Shown: positions 35,918 through 45,176 of the stretch, in pieces
Position numbering within the stretch: the stretch's first letter is position 1
Layout: each line of letters starts with the position of its first letter
Assembly: GCF_004000925.1 (NCBI RefSeq)
Contig: NZ_BIME01000003.1
Span: 310,001 to 374,000, forward strand
Length of the DNA: 64,000 nucleotides
Source: Paenibacillus illinoisensis NBRC 15959
GTDB lineage: Bacteria > Bacillota > Bacilli > Paenibacillales > Paenibacillaceae
Direction of reading: 5' to 3'
The notes under the pieces: generated by a model
Seen by the model: only the letters and a program-made list of their open reading frames with translations
Told to the model about the DNA's origin: nothing
The model's database searches: none
Position numbers and translations under genes: made by a program

Positions 35918-35946
35918 TTGACAACGTCTATATCCGAATCTAATAT
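35918..35946 (+). promoter_or_regulatory. Sigma-A promoter of the epimerase-phosphorylase operon
   Basis: TTGACA (35918-35923), a 17-base spacer and TAATAT (35941-35946), with the predicted start near 35953, directly before operator O3. Confidence 0.8.
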
Positions 35947-35955
35947 TATTAAATA

Positions 35956-35971
35956 AAGTTACCGATAACTT
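35956..35971. promoter_or_regulatory. LacI-type operator O3 at the epimerase transcription start
   Basis: AAGTTACCGATAACTT has six-base arms AAGTTA/TAACTT around CCGA. It overlaps the predicted +1 of the rightward operon. Confidence 0.7.
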
Positions 35972-36010
35972 AACTAAACTTGATCCTGTATTTCGAAGGG
36001 GCGCTTACTT

Positions 36011-37192
36011 ATGACGAACAGCAGTGACATCCGGACTGAAATAAAAGAACACTGGGAAGGACATATTTTGCCCTTCTGGTCTGCCCTCAAAGACCATAAC
36101 CACGGCGGATTCTACGGGTGGGTCGGCAATGATCTTCAGGTTGACCCTCTCGCTCCCAAAGGCGGCATCGCTACAGCACGACAGCTGTGGTCTTTTGCAG
36201 CAGCTTACCGGGTGACCGGAAATGAAGTCTGGCGCGATCACGCAGAACACGCCTACCGTTTTCTTGCGGGCCATATCATTGATACGGAATATGGCGGTAT
36301 GTATTGGATGGTTGATGCCAAAGGAGAACCACTGGATACAAGCAAACATGTCTATACGCAATCCTTCGGTGTGTATTCACTCAGCGAGTACTACCGCGCA
36401 ACAGGGGATACCTCTGCATTGGAATTAGCGAAAACGCTTTTTGTCCTGATTGAGGATCAAGGCCTGAATGCCGAATTACCTGCGTATAAGGAACAATTCG
36501 ACCGCTTCTGGAATGAACAGCCGAATGAAATGCTGAGCGAGAACGGCGTGATTGCCGATTACACGATGAATACGCATATCCATGTGCTGGAGGCCTACAC
36601 CACCCTCTACCGAGTGTGGCCAGATCAACAGGTGAGAGCGGCACTGGAACGCCTGCTCGGCATCTTATATGAACGCGTGTATAACAAGGACACGAAGTTT
36701 CTCGGGGTATTTTTCAACAAGGCATGGGAATCCATTATCGATCTGAAATCCTTCGGGCATGACATTGAAGCCAGCTGGTTAATTGACGACACGTTGAGAG
36801 TGCTGGGGCTGGATCAACACCCGGAGTACTCCGCGATGGTGACGGATATTGCCTATAACATCTCCAATGTGGCCGTACAGACCGACGGCTCTCTTATGAA
36901 CGAACAAGAGGGAACTCATGTGGATGAGAAACGGATATGGTGGGTGCAGGCAGAGGCGATGGTCGGCTTCTATAACGCCTATCAGCGTACAGGCGACCCT
37001 ATGTTTCTGGAGAGAGTGAACCGCTTGTGGACATATACGAAGGAACATATTATTGATCACCGTGCTGGCGGGGAGTGGTACTGGTCGGTGGATGGGGACG
37101 GCGTTCCGGATCAGAGTGAAATTGCAGGACCATGGAAATGCCCGTATCACAATAGCAGGTTTTGTATTGAACTAATCGAGAGGATGGGATAA
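36011..37192 (+). CDS. Cellobiose 2-epimerase (AGE family), probable mannobiose epimerase
   Basis: A 393-residue alpha/alpha-barrel enzyme that epimerises C2 of the reducing-end sugar of beta-1,4 disaccharides. Conserved segments are [48 protein letters not shown] (His250) and [14 protein letters not shown] (His380), the two late His being likely acid/base residues. The start follows GAAGGGG. Two bases downstream lies a GH130 phosphorylase, and this epimerase-phosphorylase pair is the established route from mannobiose via mannosylglucose to mannose-1-phosphate and glucose. Confidence 0.9.
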   Translation: MTNSSDIRTEIKEHWEGHILPFWSALKDHNHGGFYGWVGNDLQVDPLAPKGGIATARQLWSFAAAYRVTGNEVWRDHAEHAYRFLAGHIIDTEYGGMYWMVDAKGEPLDTSKHVYTQSFGVYSLSEYYRATGDTSALELAKTLFVLIEDQGLNAELPAYKEQFDRFWNEQPNEMLSENGVIADYTMNTHIHVLEAYTTLYRVWPDQQVRAALERLLGILYERVYNKDTKFLGVFFNKAWESIIDLKSFGHDIEASWLIDDTLRVLGLDQHPEYSAMVTDIAYNISNVAVQTDGSLMNEQEGTHVDEKRIWWVQAEAMVGFYNAYQRTGDPMFLERVNRLWTYTKEHIIDHRAGGEWYWSVDGDGVPDQSEIAGPWKCPYHNSRFCIELIERMG

Positions 37193-37194
37193 CG

Positions 37195-38379
37195 ATGATA
37201 CACCCCAAATACAAGGAGTTATTGGAGCAACAGGAGCAGCTGCTTACACGCCAAAATGAGATCGATCCTACATTCTACAACGGTGTATATGATCGATATC
37301 GTTATCCGGTGATTACTCGCCACCATGTCCCGCTCCACTGGAGGTTCGATCTGGACGAAACGACTAACCCCCATTTCATGGAGCGCCTGGGCATTAACGC
37401 TACACTTAATCCGGGAGCCATCTACTTCAATGGCAAATACGTGATGGTCATCCGAACCGAGGGATTGGACCGCAAATCGATCTTTGCTTTGGCTGAGAGC
37501 GACAACGGCATCGACGGATTCCGTTTCACGGGCAAGCCATTAGTGTGGGAAGACATCGATGCAGAAGAGACCAACCAATATGATATGCGATTGGTGCAGC
37601 ATGAAGATGGCTGGATCTACGGCATTTATTGCTCTGAGCGCAAAGATCCCGAAGCTCCGGCATTTGATACGTCCAGCGCGGTGGCGCAGGCAGGTCTTGT
37701 TCGCACACGCGATCTGGTTAGCTGGGAGCGCCTGCCCAACATTACGACAAGCTCACCACAACAGCGGAATGTGGTTCTGCACCCGGAGTTTGTAGATGGC
37801 AAATATGCGTTTTACACTCGCCCACAGGACGGATTCATCTCCACCGGCAGCGGCGGCGGGATCGCCTTCGGTCTATGCGATGATATTCTGAATCCGGTCA
37901 TTGCCAAAGAAACCATTATCGATGAGCGCAAATATCATACGGTATACGAAGTGAAAAACGGCCAGGGACCTGCCCCGCTTAAGACAGATCGCGGTTGGAT
38001 TCACATTGCGCACGGGGTACGCAACACGGCGGCGGGTCTGCGTTATGTACTGTACACATTCGCCACGGATCTGAATGATCCGGCACGAATCATCGCCAAG
38101 CCGAGCGGGCATTTCATTGCACCTTATGACGACGAGCGCGTAGGCGATGTATCCAATGTTATTTTCTGCAACGGTGCAGTGGTCAATGAACAAGGCAAGG
38201 TCTTCATCTATTACGCATCCAGCGATACCCGCTGTCATGTGGCCACTACAACGCTTGATCAACTGGTCGATTACACCTTCAATACACCGGCCGATCCGTA
38301 TCGTTCCCTGGATTGTGCCAGTCAGCGTGGTGACCTGATCCAGCGGAATGAAGAGCTCCTGCAAAAACAACTGGTTTAA
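37195..38379 (+). CDS. GH130 phosphorylase, probable 4-O-beta-D-mannosyl-D-glucose phosphorylase
   Basis: A 394-residue propeller enzyme of GH130 subfamily 1 type, longer at the N-terminus than the GH130 at 31315. Family features are [20 protein letters not shown], the [20 protein letters not shown] region with the catalytic Asp, [21 protein letters not shown] and [22 protein letters not shown]. It should split mannosylglucose with phosphate into mannose-1-phosphate and glucose. It begins two bases after the epimerase stop, a strong functional link. Confidence 0.9.
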   Translation: MIHPKYKELLEQQEQLLTRQNEIDPTFYNGVYDRYRYPVITRHHVPLHWRFDLDETTNPHFMERLGINATLNPGAIYFNGKYVMVIRTEGLDRKSIFALAESDNGIDGFRFTGKPLVWEDIDAEETNQYDMRLVQHEDGWIYGIYCSERKDPEAPAFDTSSAVAQAGLVRTRDLVSWERLPNITTSSPQQRNVVLHPEFVDGKYAFYTRPQDGFISTGSGGGIAFGLCDDILNPVIAKETIIDERKYHTVYEVKNGQGPAPLKTDRGWIHIAHGVRNTAAGLRYVLYTFATDLNDPARIIAKPSGHFIAPYDDERVGDVSNVIFCNGAVVNEQGKVFIYYASSDTRCHVATTTLDQLVDYTFNTPADPYRSLDCASQRGDLIQRNEELLQKQLV

Positions 38380-38449
38380 TGTGAAGAGCAGCCTTCGACC
38401 GCAAAGTGCAGCATGCTGAAAAATTAGCGCTAGCCTGGCCAGAATGCCT

Positions 38450-38477
38450 TTATTCCATGTGGGTAACGATGTATACT
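38450..38477 (+). promoter_or_regulatory. Weak promoter of the LacI-type gene
   Basis: TTTATT, 17 bases, TATACT (38472-38477). The -35 is poor and the -10 good. An operator-like motif follows at 38497-38514. Confidence 0.4.
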
Positions 38478-38496
38478 AATATGAATGGTTATTATG

Positions 38497-38514
38497 GTTA
38501 AGTAAGCGCTAATC
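38497..38514. promoter_or_regulatory. Operator-like motif before the LacI-type gene
   Basis: GGTTAAGTAAGCGCTAAT shares the TAAGCG-TA core with O2 in the divergent region and lies just downstream of the predicted -10, suggesting autoregulation. Confidence 0.4.
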
Positions 38515-38563
38515 ATAATGGCTGCACATTGTACTTAAACCGGCTTGAAGGAGGCGACCAAAG

Positions 38564-39595
38564 CTGAAGAACAATATCACCATGCGGGATATCGCCGACA
38601 AGCTCGGAGTTAGCAGTGTGACGGTCTCGAAAGCATTAAATGACAAAGATGGCGTCAGTGGCGAATTGAAGGAAAAAATCAAAGTGCTTGCCGTCCAGAT
38701 GGGCTACCGGTATAATGCCGCAGCCCGCTCGATGAAGGAAGGCTTGACTCATAATATAGGCGTTATTATCCCGGAGCGTTTTACCGGTCCTACCCAATCG
38801 TTCTACGTACGTGTATTCCAGCGCATCACCAAGCATTTGGAGGACCAAGGATACTATGGTATTCTGCACATTCTGAATGGTCAGGACGAAGAAGATTTAA
38901 CACTGCCCAAACTATACAGCGATAGCAAAGTGGATGGTTTCATTGTGCTTGGGCAGATCAGCAAAGAGTATATTGAACTGGTGCAATCGATGGACGTTCC
39001 CAAAATGTTTCTCGATTTCTACGATGAGCACTCGGATATCGATTCGGTCGTTACCGATAACTTTTACGCTGCGTACGAGCTGACCAACGTTCTGATCCAG
39101 CAGGGACACCGCCGGATTGCATATGTCGGGAATCTGTACTCTACAAGCAGCATTCAGGATCGATTCCTTGGATATTATAAATCCTTGCTGGAGCATCGGT
39201 TGCCGATGAATCAGGATCTTGTGCTTAACGACCGTGATGAGCGAGGTACGTTCATTGAGATCGATCTGCCAGAGCAACTGCCTACGGCTTTTGTATGCAA
39301 CTGCGATCAGGTCGCTCATTTACTCGTTCAGAAATTGACCTCCCTGGGGATACAGGTGCCCGCACAATGCTCCGTGGTTGGGTTCGATAATGATATCTAT
39401 GCGACCCTCTCCGATCCCCAATTAACTACGGTTGAGGTTGACGTGGAACAGATGGCACGCACGGCAGTTCAATCCATGCTCAAAAAGATTGATAACCCAA
39501 GTCGCAGCTTCGGCCGCGTACACGTGAAGGGCAACATCATTTATCGTGATTCCGTGAGTGCTGCACCTGCCTCTCAGGATGATGGATTGGTTTAA
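38564..39595 (+). CDS. LacI family repressor of the mannan locus, probable CTG start
   Basis: A regulator of 343 residues. The N-terminal helix-turn-helix reads ITMRDIADKLGVSSVTVSKALND, followed by the hinge helix YNAAARSMKEG and a sugar-binding domain. The well-spaced ribosome site AAGGAGG is nine bases before CTG 38564; the first in-frame ATG (38582) would remove the basic KNN residues usual in front of this helix. I therefore prefer CTG. It is downstream of the phosphorylase and should bind O1-O3. The inducer is probably a mannosyl disaccharide. Confidence 0.85.
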   Translation: MKNNITMRDIADKLGVSSVTVSKALNDKDGVSGELKEKIKVLAVQMGYRYNAAARSMKEGLTHNIGVIIPERFTGPTQSFYVRVFQRITKHLEDQGYYGILHILNGQDEEDLTLPKLYSDSKVDGFIVLGQISKEYIELVQSMDVPKMFLDFYDEHSDIDSVVTDNFYAAYELTNVLIQQGHRRIAYVGNLYSTSSIQDRFLGYYKSLLEHRLPMNQDLVLNDRDERGTFIEIDLPEQLPTAFVCNCDQVAHLLVQKLTSLGIQVPAQCSVVGFDNDIYATLSDPQLTTVEVDVEQMARTAVQSMLKKIDNPSRSFGRVHVKGNIIYRDSVSAAPASQDDGLV

Positions 39596-39616
39596 CTAAG
39601 GACTTCTGTTGCTTAA

Positions 39617-39657
39617 AAAGAGTGCTCCCGGCCATGGTGGCTGCAGGAGCACTCTTT
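39617..39657. terminator. Bidirectional terminator between LacI-type gene and pectate lyase
   Basis: AAAGAGTGCTCC and GGAGCACTCTTT arms flank a 17-base loop, with A-run left and TTTG right. Confidence 0.85.
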
Positions 39658-39732
39658 GTTTATAAGCGGTGGAGCGGTTGACATCCCCCCTCCGCTCAGT
39701 CACACATCTCATTACCTGCTGCATTGGGTTAT

Positions 39733-41160
39733 CTAGTAGCTCGTCTTCAGCCAGTTGTCTTTGGACCAGATTAATTTGCCTGCACCCGCTCCACTTGATC
39801 CCGTTAGTCGGGCATTCAGCGTCGCCGGATCATCTGTAGTATAGCTGTAAGGAAGGGACGAAAATCCGTTCCATGAGAAGCTCTTCACTGCAGCCGGTAC
39901 CGGGCTGAGCGGACTGCCTGAAGTATCACTGCTGCCGCGGAATGAGCTTCCATCCAGCGAATACATCGTATCCGTCACCCGAATCTTGCCTGTATACGTG
40001 GCATCGGCCGGATCGGTCTGGTTATTGCGGACCGGGAACTGTACGTCCTGGATCACCGATTTCTCCACCAGCACCGCTCCGCTCTCTGTGGAGATGGCCC
40101 CGTTGCTGATGATATCAAAATGATAGCCTTTGGATGAGATCGCAGCGGCCATCGCCGACGTGATTTTGGATTTGGCTGCACGCGCTCCTGTCGCATCCAT
40201 CACGATATTGTAGGCATGTGCGTTCCCTCCACGCAGGCGTGGCATGCGATCCTGAATGTCCTTGTACAGGTTATGGTGCAGGGTTATGGACAGGTTGGCA
40301 TTCGCTGATTCGAAGCTCGTTGAGCCGACCAAATGCCCTTTTTTCTGAGGGGACGAAATGGCAATGATATCGGCTTTGCTGAGTCCAACCGCACTGCTCC
40401 GCAGGTAATTGTACATTGGATAGGAAGCCTTGTTCGCTTCCAATTCGTTAATCTGCTGGGTAACCCAGCTGTTCGCGCTGCCGTCATCTCCTTTGAAGAG
40501 AGACCAGGAAATAGTCACACCACTGGTTCCCTTTTTCGAATCAACAAGCCCGTCGTAGGCTTTATTGAATGTGCAGTGGTCAATCCACACGTTACTGTTC
40601 TCTTCAAGGGTGATATAATCCCAGTCGTTTTTGTCATAATCGCCCTTGGTTGCTTCATCCCATTCCCATAACTCGTCAAATTCAAGGTTACGAATGATAA
40701 CATTGGAGCTGCGTTTGACGCTGATGGCTGCATGTTTGATCTTCGCCCCGTTAGCGGAGAAAATGGTTAGGCCATTGAAGCTGTCGATCGTCAGCTTGCT
40801 GACACCCGTCTGTTTCAGTACTGGGTGAGTTAGTGCATCATTATGCTTCGCAAAAGGGGATGTCTGGGCGGCACTCGGAATTTCGTTCCATCCCAGATTC
40901 AGGTCGTTCATGATCTCGACGACTTTGACACCGGAGTTCTTTTTTAGCGCCGCAGCCAGATCCGCTGCATTATAGACCTTTTTATACTTGGACGTATCCG
41001 ATTCGCTGATGGAACCCCCGCCCGTGTTCCCTTGGGAGAAACCTGTAAGATTGTAATCTGCGTTTCCTGCTGCCTGTACACTTGCTGGGCCAGACAGTAG
41101 GGTCAGCCCCAACGTAAGAGCCAGTGCGGCACTGCACCATGTTCGAATCTTGCTTTTCAT
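39733..41160 (-). CDS. Secreted pectate lyase, polysaccharide lyase family 1
   Basis: A 475-residue extracellular enzyme that cleaves polygalacturonate by beta-elimination. A Sec signal peptide (about 1-30, ending SGPASVQAAG) precedes a parallel beta-helix. PL1 features are NVIIRNLEFDELWEWDE, the NVWIDHCTF motif (near 205) and the catalytic Arg region DRMPRLRGG. ATG 41160 follows AGGGAGG. It is monocistronic. Together with the mannan locus it points to plant cell-wall polysaccharides as a food source. Confidence 0.93.
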   Translation of the reverse strand: MKSKIRTWCSAALALTLGLTLLSGPASVQAAGNADYNLTGFSQGNTGGGSISESDTSKYKKVYNAADLAAALKKNSGVKVVEIMNDLNLGWNEIPSAAQTSPFAKHNDALTHPVLKQTGVSKLTIDSFNGLTIFSANGAKIKHAAISVKRSSNVIIRNLEFDELWEWDEATKGDYDKNDWDYITLEENSNVWIDHCTFNKAYDGLVDSKKGTSGVTISWSLFKGDDGSANSWVTQQINELEANKASYPMYNYLRSSAVGLSKADIIAISSPQKKGHLVGSTSFESANANLSITLHHNLYKDIQDRMPRLRGGNAHAYNIVMDATGARAAKSKITSAMAAAISSKGYHFDIISNGAISTESGAVLVEKSVIQDVQFPVRNNQTDPADATYTGKIRVTDTMYSLDGSSFRGSSDTSGSPLSPVPAAVKSFSWNGFSSLPYSYTTDDPATLNARLTGSSGAGAGKLIWSKDNWLKTSY

Positions 41161-41421
41161 CAAACCATTCCTCCCTGAATTATAATGATATGTTCCTCCA
41201 CTGCTGCCAGCACATCTCATGAAGAACATGTCCACAATGTACATCCTGGAAGCGATTACAACAATAATCCCTATTTTAGGTTCGTGATAACCGTTGTCGA
41301 AGCTGCATGGATGCTGCATGGAGTGTACTCTAGGCAACCACCAATCGTACGCAATTAACTTCTAAGGAATTTTTTTCAGGGGTAAGGAAAAAGCAAAGAA
41401 ACCAAACTGCTCACAAAAAAA

Positions 41422-41447
41422 ACAGGCCTGCAGCACGGCATGCCTGT
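41422..41447 (-). terminator. Terminator of the UPF0316 gene
   Basis: ACAGGC and GCCTGT arms with A8 on the left (T-run on the minus strand), just past the stop at 41454. Confidence 0.75.
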
Positions 41448-41453
41448 CTTATC

Positions 41454-41969
41454 CTATTTTTTGATCGAGCGTGTCCAAAATCCGCCATGGAACTGCTTCG
41501 GTTCTACGGTAATAACAAATGCCTTCGGATCCAGTTCCAGAATGGTCTGGTAGAGCAATTTCTGATTTTTCCGTTTCGCCAGAATTTCCATGACCAAACG
41601 ATCTCCGTCACGTCCACTGCCCACCCATGCGGTGACACCATAACCTTTATCCCTCAGAGCATTGGCTACGTTCCCGCCCATCTGATTACAGATCACTTTA
41701 ACCGTAACGTAACCGAGCGCAATTTTCTCTTCGATCCAGGCACCCAGCAATACACCCAGGCCGTAGCCCACGGCATAAACGATCAGTGCGGATGGCTGCT
41801 TCAAGTACTGGAGGACCAGATTCAGCCCTAACACATAAATGATGATCTCACCCATGCTGATGAGGGCAGCGATATATTTCTGTCCTTTGAGCGTCAGAAT
41901 CATCCGCAGTGTATAGGCCGACACATAGACGATTTGGATCAAGAAGATAAACAACAATATTTTAAGCAA
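41454..41969 (-). CDS. UPF0316 membrane protein (DUF5698/DUF2179)
   Basis: A protein of about 171 residues. Three hydrophobic helices fill residues 1-90, followed by a cytoplasmic DUF2179 domain (GYGVTAWVGSGRDGDRLVMEILAKRKNQ ... FVITVEPKQFHGG). The family is common in Bacillales and lacks a known function. The start is probably TTG 41969, eight bases after AGAGGG; TTG 41975 is in frame but too close to it. Single-gene unit. Confidence 0.85.
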   Translation of the reverse strand: MLKILLFIFLIQIVYVSAYTLRMILTLKGQKYIAALISMGEIIIYVLGLNLVLQYLKQPSALIVYAVGYGLGVLLGAWIEEKIALGYVTVKVICNQMGGNVANALRDKGYGVTAWVGSGRDGDRLVMEILAKRKNQKLLYQTILELDPKAFVITVEPKQFHGGFWTRSIKK

Positions 41970-42284
41970 TGGCAATCCCTCTTTCCTGGCACGTACACCG
42001 GTTGGACCCGCGATACGAGCTTCGGTCTGTTTCCTGTACGTTTCTCCATATCTCCATCATTGGACGTTATGCGATCATTTTAAACCGTTAAATGCAAATC
42101 TCGGTTCTTTCCTGTCGAATGACACACTGGAATTGCCATTATAGAACCGTTTGTCCCGATTATCAACCCGGCCGAAGACCCAGGGGCGAAACCAGGTTTT
42201 TGTGAATAGAATGAAGGGTCAATAAATGGAGAGCAAATGCTCAGACGACAAAATGGGTACAAGGTGACATAAGGGGGAAGGGCC
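41970..42284. other. Divergent intergenic region, no gene seen
   Basis: A 315-bp region between the divergent UPF0316 and amino-acid dehydrogenase genes. I see no convincing ORF or RNA element. It holds a weak TTGTGA / TAAATG promoter-like pair near 42198-42226 for the dehydrogenase and an AAGGGGGAAGGG ribosome site before 42285. Confidence 0.4.
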
Positions 42285-43385
42285 ATGCAGCTATGGCAGG
42301 AGATGGAGCGTGAAGGCCTGGAAGAACTCCTATTTTGTCATGATCCGCAAAGTGGGCTAAAGGCTGTCATTGCCATCCACAGCACCGTGCTCGGGCCGGC
42401 GCTGGGAGGATGCCGCTACTGGGCGTATGCTTCGGAGGAAGAGGCCATACGCGATGCAATCAAGCTGGCCAAAGGCATGACCTACAAGAATGCCGTTTCC
42501 AATCTGCCGTATGGCGGCGGAAAAGCCGTGGTCTGGGAGTTGCCGGCGGCAGAGCGAGTATCGGGAGTGGAGCCATCAGGCAATAACAGCTTGAACCTGA
42601 GTGTCTCACAACGTGCGCATATCTTCCGCTCGCTGGGACGTTTCCTGGAACGGCTGAATGGACGCTATGTTACAGGCCTTGATCTGGGGACTACGGCAGC
42701 GGACATGGACCAGATCCGATTGGAGACCACCTATGTGACGGATACGACCGGGTCACTGGGGGCACAAAATGACTTCACCGCCGAGATGACTGCCTACGGG
42801 GTGTATACAGGCATTGTGACCTCGCTGCAGCATCAGGGGGTCACTTCTCTTCAGGGCATTCCCGTGGCCGTCCAGGGACTGGGCAAGGTTGGGCATGCCC
42901 TGTGCCGCCACCTGCATGCAGCCGGGGCACGGCTCATTGTGGCAGACGTTGTACCGGAACGTGTACAACGTGCCCTTGTGCAGTTCAGCGGCGCTACCCC
43001 GGCCGATCCGGCCCATATTCACGCCGCTGACTGCAAGGTGTTCGCCCCCTGTGCTCTGGGGGGCGTGTTGACCCCGGCAACGGTGGAGGAGCTTCGCTGC
43101 TCCATTGTTGCCGGGGCGGCGAACAACCAGCTCAGCGAGCGGGAGCCGGTTGTTCGCCGCCTGCAGGCGCGGGGCATTCTGTACGCGCCTGACTATGTGC
43201 TTAACGCAGGCGGCATCATCAGCACCGCCTACGAGCTGGAGGGTGAAGTGCCGGACCAGATCCGCCAGCGGGTGGCGGAAATCGCGGATACACTCACCCA
43301 GGTCTACCAACTAGCTGCAGCATCGAGCATCTCCACTGCTGATGCAGCAGACCGGATGGCTGAGGCCCGACTTGCTCAGCCATGA
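42285..43385 (+). CDS. Leucine/branched-chain amino-acid dehydrogenase
   Basis: A 366-residue Glu/Leu/Phe/Val dehydrogenase family enzyme that oxidatively deaminates an amino acid with NAD+. The glycine-rich LGGCRYWAYASEEEAIRDAI is followed by the catalytic Lys in KGMTYKNAVSNLPYGGGKAV. The Rossmann domain has VAVQGLGKVGHALCRHLHAAGARLIVAD. Length and pattern match Bacillus leucine dehydrogenase. An insertion of about 15 residues (ERVSGVEPSGNNSLNLSV) follows the catalytic region. Single gene with strong ribosome site and a terminator at 43429-43462. Confidence 0.9.
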   Translation: MQLWQEMEREGLEELLFCHDPQSGLKAVIAIHSTVLGPALGGCRYWAYASEEEAIRDAIKLAKGMTYKNAVSNLPYGGGKAVVWELPAAERVSGVEPSGNNSLNLSVSQRAHIFRSLGRFLERLNGRYVTGLDLGTTAADMDQIRLETTYVTDTTGSLGAQNDFTAEMTAYGVYTGIVTSLQHQGVTSLQGIPVAVQGLGKVGHALCRHLHAAGARLIVADVVPERVQRALVQFSGATPADPAHIHAADCKVFAPCALGGVLTPATVEELRCSIVAGAANNQLSEREPVVRRLQARGILYAPDYVLNAGGIISTAYELEGEVPDQIRQRVAEIADTLTQVYQLAAASSISTADAADRMAEARLAQP

Positions 43386-43428
43386 ATTTCCCCTTCCTCT
43401 TCCTTAAGCGAATGATCTTCAAAGGCAA

Positions 43429-43462
43429 AAGGCCAACCTGTTCAGATGAACGGGTTGGCCTT
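43429..43462. terminator. Bidirectional terminator after the dehydrogenase gene
   Basis: AAGGCCAACC and GGTTGGCCTT arms flank a 14-base loop between two convergent genes. Confidence 0.85.
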
Positions 43463-43477
43463 CATTCTTATGGTGTA

Positions 43478-45175
43478 CTATCGTGAATTGTTCTGTTCCT
43501 TGCTTGCTCCCCACTCACTTGAAACCTGAACATTCACCCGCTTGACCCGGTATAACATGCTCCAGAGCAGAAAATTAGCCACGATCAGAACTCCACCGAA
43601 GATCCAGATGCCTCCTGGCAGTGTACGAAAGAAAACATGTATCCCCCATAACAAGGCAATCACCGGAAATGCCGCGAATACAAACCAGCCATCACTTTGC
43701 TGGGCAATACTAAAGGATAGAGAGAACGGCGGCTTGCGCAATAACAGCTTGCTTGTTAACGGAATCAGCGCCGTACCCACCAGCAGGATCACAGCCAGAT
43801 CAGGCAGAATCCGCAGCCCGAATGTCCAGGCAAATACAATGGCATTCAGCAGAAAAACAGGCAAGAACATATTGCACATAAATGCCTTCAGTGCACCCAT
43901 ATAGAGCACATTTTCATTCGCAATCGGGGCAGCCCGGAAGGTCCAGAATGCCTTGTAATGGCCCGAATACTTCAGCATGATGATTACCGAAACCACGAGA
44001 ATCAGCATGATGTACAGTGTATAAAAGAACGAGCTCTCTCTAAGTTCCGCCCACGTGGATGACTGCAGCTGGGTGAACCAGAAGACGTAAGGCAAAACAA
44101 AGGATAATCCAATGGATGGATATACCTTCAGCTTGAATTCCCGTTCACTTCGCATCATGCTTGCTGACAACCGGAAGCAGGCCTGCTCCTCCCCGGAACG
44201 GCAGAATACCCTGGCAAGTGTACGATCCCATAACCCTTTTCTTCGTCCCGAGGTCGATCCTGAATGGGCCATTTTCTCTAAATACAATTCAAAGGAAGGC
44301 ATCAGCTTCACATAGATAACCAAACTGATCATTGGAACAACAACAGCCAACGTGCTGAAGGTATACAGCCATACATCCCCACCACCAGCGAACAGCCATT
44401 CATATACAGCTGCATACCACACGGGAGGAAGTAAGAGCTGCCACCAGGCTGGCGTGAAGACCATGTCAAAATCAATGATACTGAATGACCGTGCAACCAG
44501 CTGATATCCAACAGCGATGCCAACGGATAACAAAATCTGTACCATGTTGATCATGTCTTTCAGCTTCTCTCCATCCAGAAACTTCATCATGAACAAGTAA
44601 ACTAGAGATGTAGTGACCAGAATGAACATATTGATCAGAATGAGTTCCGCGATGAATAACAGGAAGAATCCGATGCCATGTGTGATTAAGCCCGCAACCA
44701 GTGGTACGGCTGTCAGGGAACCTGTCAGCAGCAGCAAATACACTCCGGCATGAATAGCCCGGGCCATGCCAACCGTACGGGCATTCACCGGCTTGGTCAT
44801 AATGATATTCCGATCCCGGATATCCAGCAGCACAGAGGAAAAGTCCGAGATCATGGATGTCATGATGATAAACATCAGCACAGCGGTGACCAGACCCATC
44901 TGGAGCATATAATGACCGGTATCCCAGACGACAAATGGCACCAGAAGCAAACCCATCAATCCGTACAACCAGAGGGATCGAAGGTACAGGTTCCCTTCCT
45001 TCTGCTCCTTATTACCGCTGCGCGCCGACAATACAGTCGGTACCCTGCGCTGATCCATTTGAAATTTCACCCGCAAAATGAGCCGCAGCACATCATAATC
45101 CGCCCCTGTCTTGGCAATGATATGGCGAAAATGATCCAGGATCTTCAGCGTACGGAATTCGGAGGATTCCGCCAT
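43478..45175 (-). CDS. ABC-2 type exporter permease
   Basis: A 565-residue membrane protein with about 12 hydrophobic helices and a long soluble N-terminal region that resembles Bacillus YthQ/EcsB-like ABC exporter permeases. ATG 45175 follows AGGAGG and lies one base after the stop of the ATPase gene; the longer reading from 45232 overlaps that gene and is not favoured. Substrate unknown; such exporters often handle peptides, lipids or antibiotics. Confidence 0.85.
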   Translation of the reverse strand: MAESSEFRTLKILDHFRHIIAKTGADYDVLRLILRVKFQMDQRRVPTVLSARSGNKEQKEGNLYLRSLWLYGLMGLLLVPFVVWDTGHYMLQMGLVTAVLMFIIMTSMISDFSSVLLDIRDRNIIMTKPVNARTVGMARAIHAGVYLLLLTGSLTAVPLVAGLITHGIGFFLLFIAELILINMFILVTTSLVYLFMMKFLDGEKLKDMINMVQILLSVGIAVGYQLVARSFSIIDFDMVFTPAWWQLLLPPVWYAAVYEWLFAGGGDVWLYTFSTLAVVVPMISLVIYVKLMPSFELYLEKMAHSGSTSGRRKGLWDRTLARVFCRSGEEQACFRLSASMMRSEREFKLKVYPSIGLSFVLPYVFWFTQLQSSTWAELRESSFFYTLYIMLILVVSVIIMLKYSGHYKAFWTFRAAPIANENVLYMGALKAFMCNMFLPVFLLNAIVFAWTFGLRILPDLAVILLVGTALIPLTSKLLLRKPPFSLSFSIAQQSDGWFVFAAFPVIALLWGIHVFFRTLPGGIWIFGGVLIVANFLLWSMLYRVKRVNVQVSSEWGASKEQNNSR

Positions 45176-45176
45176 A

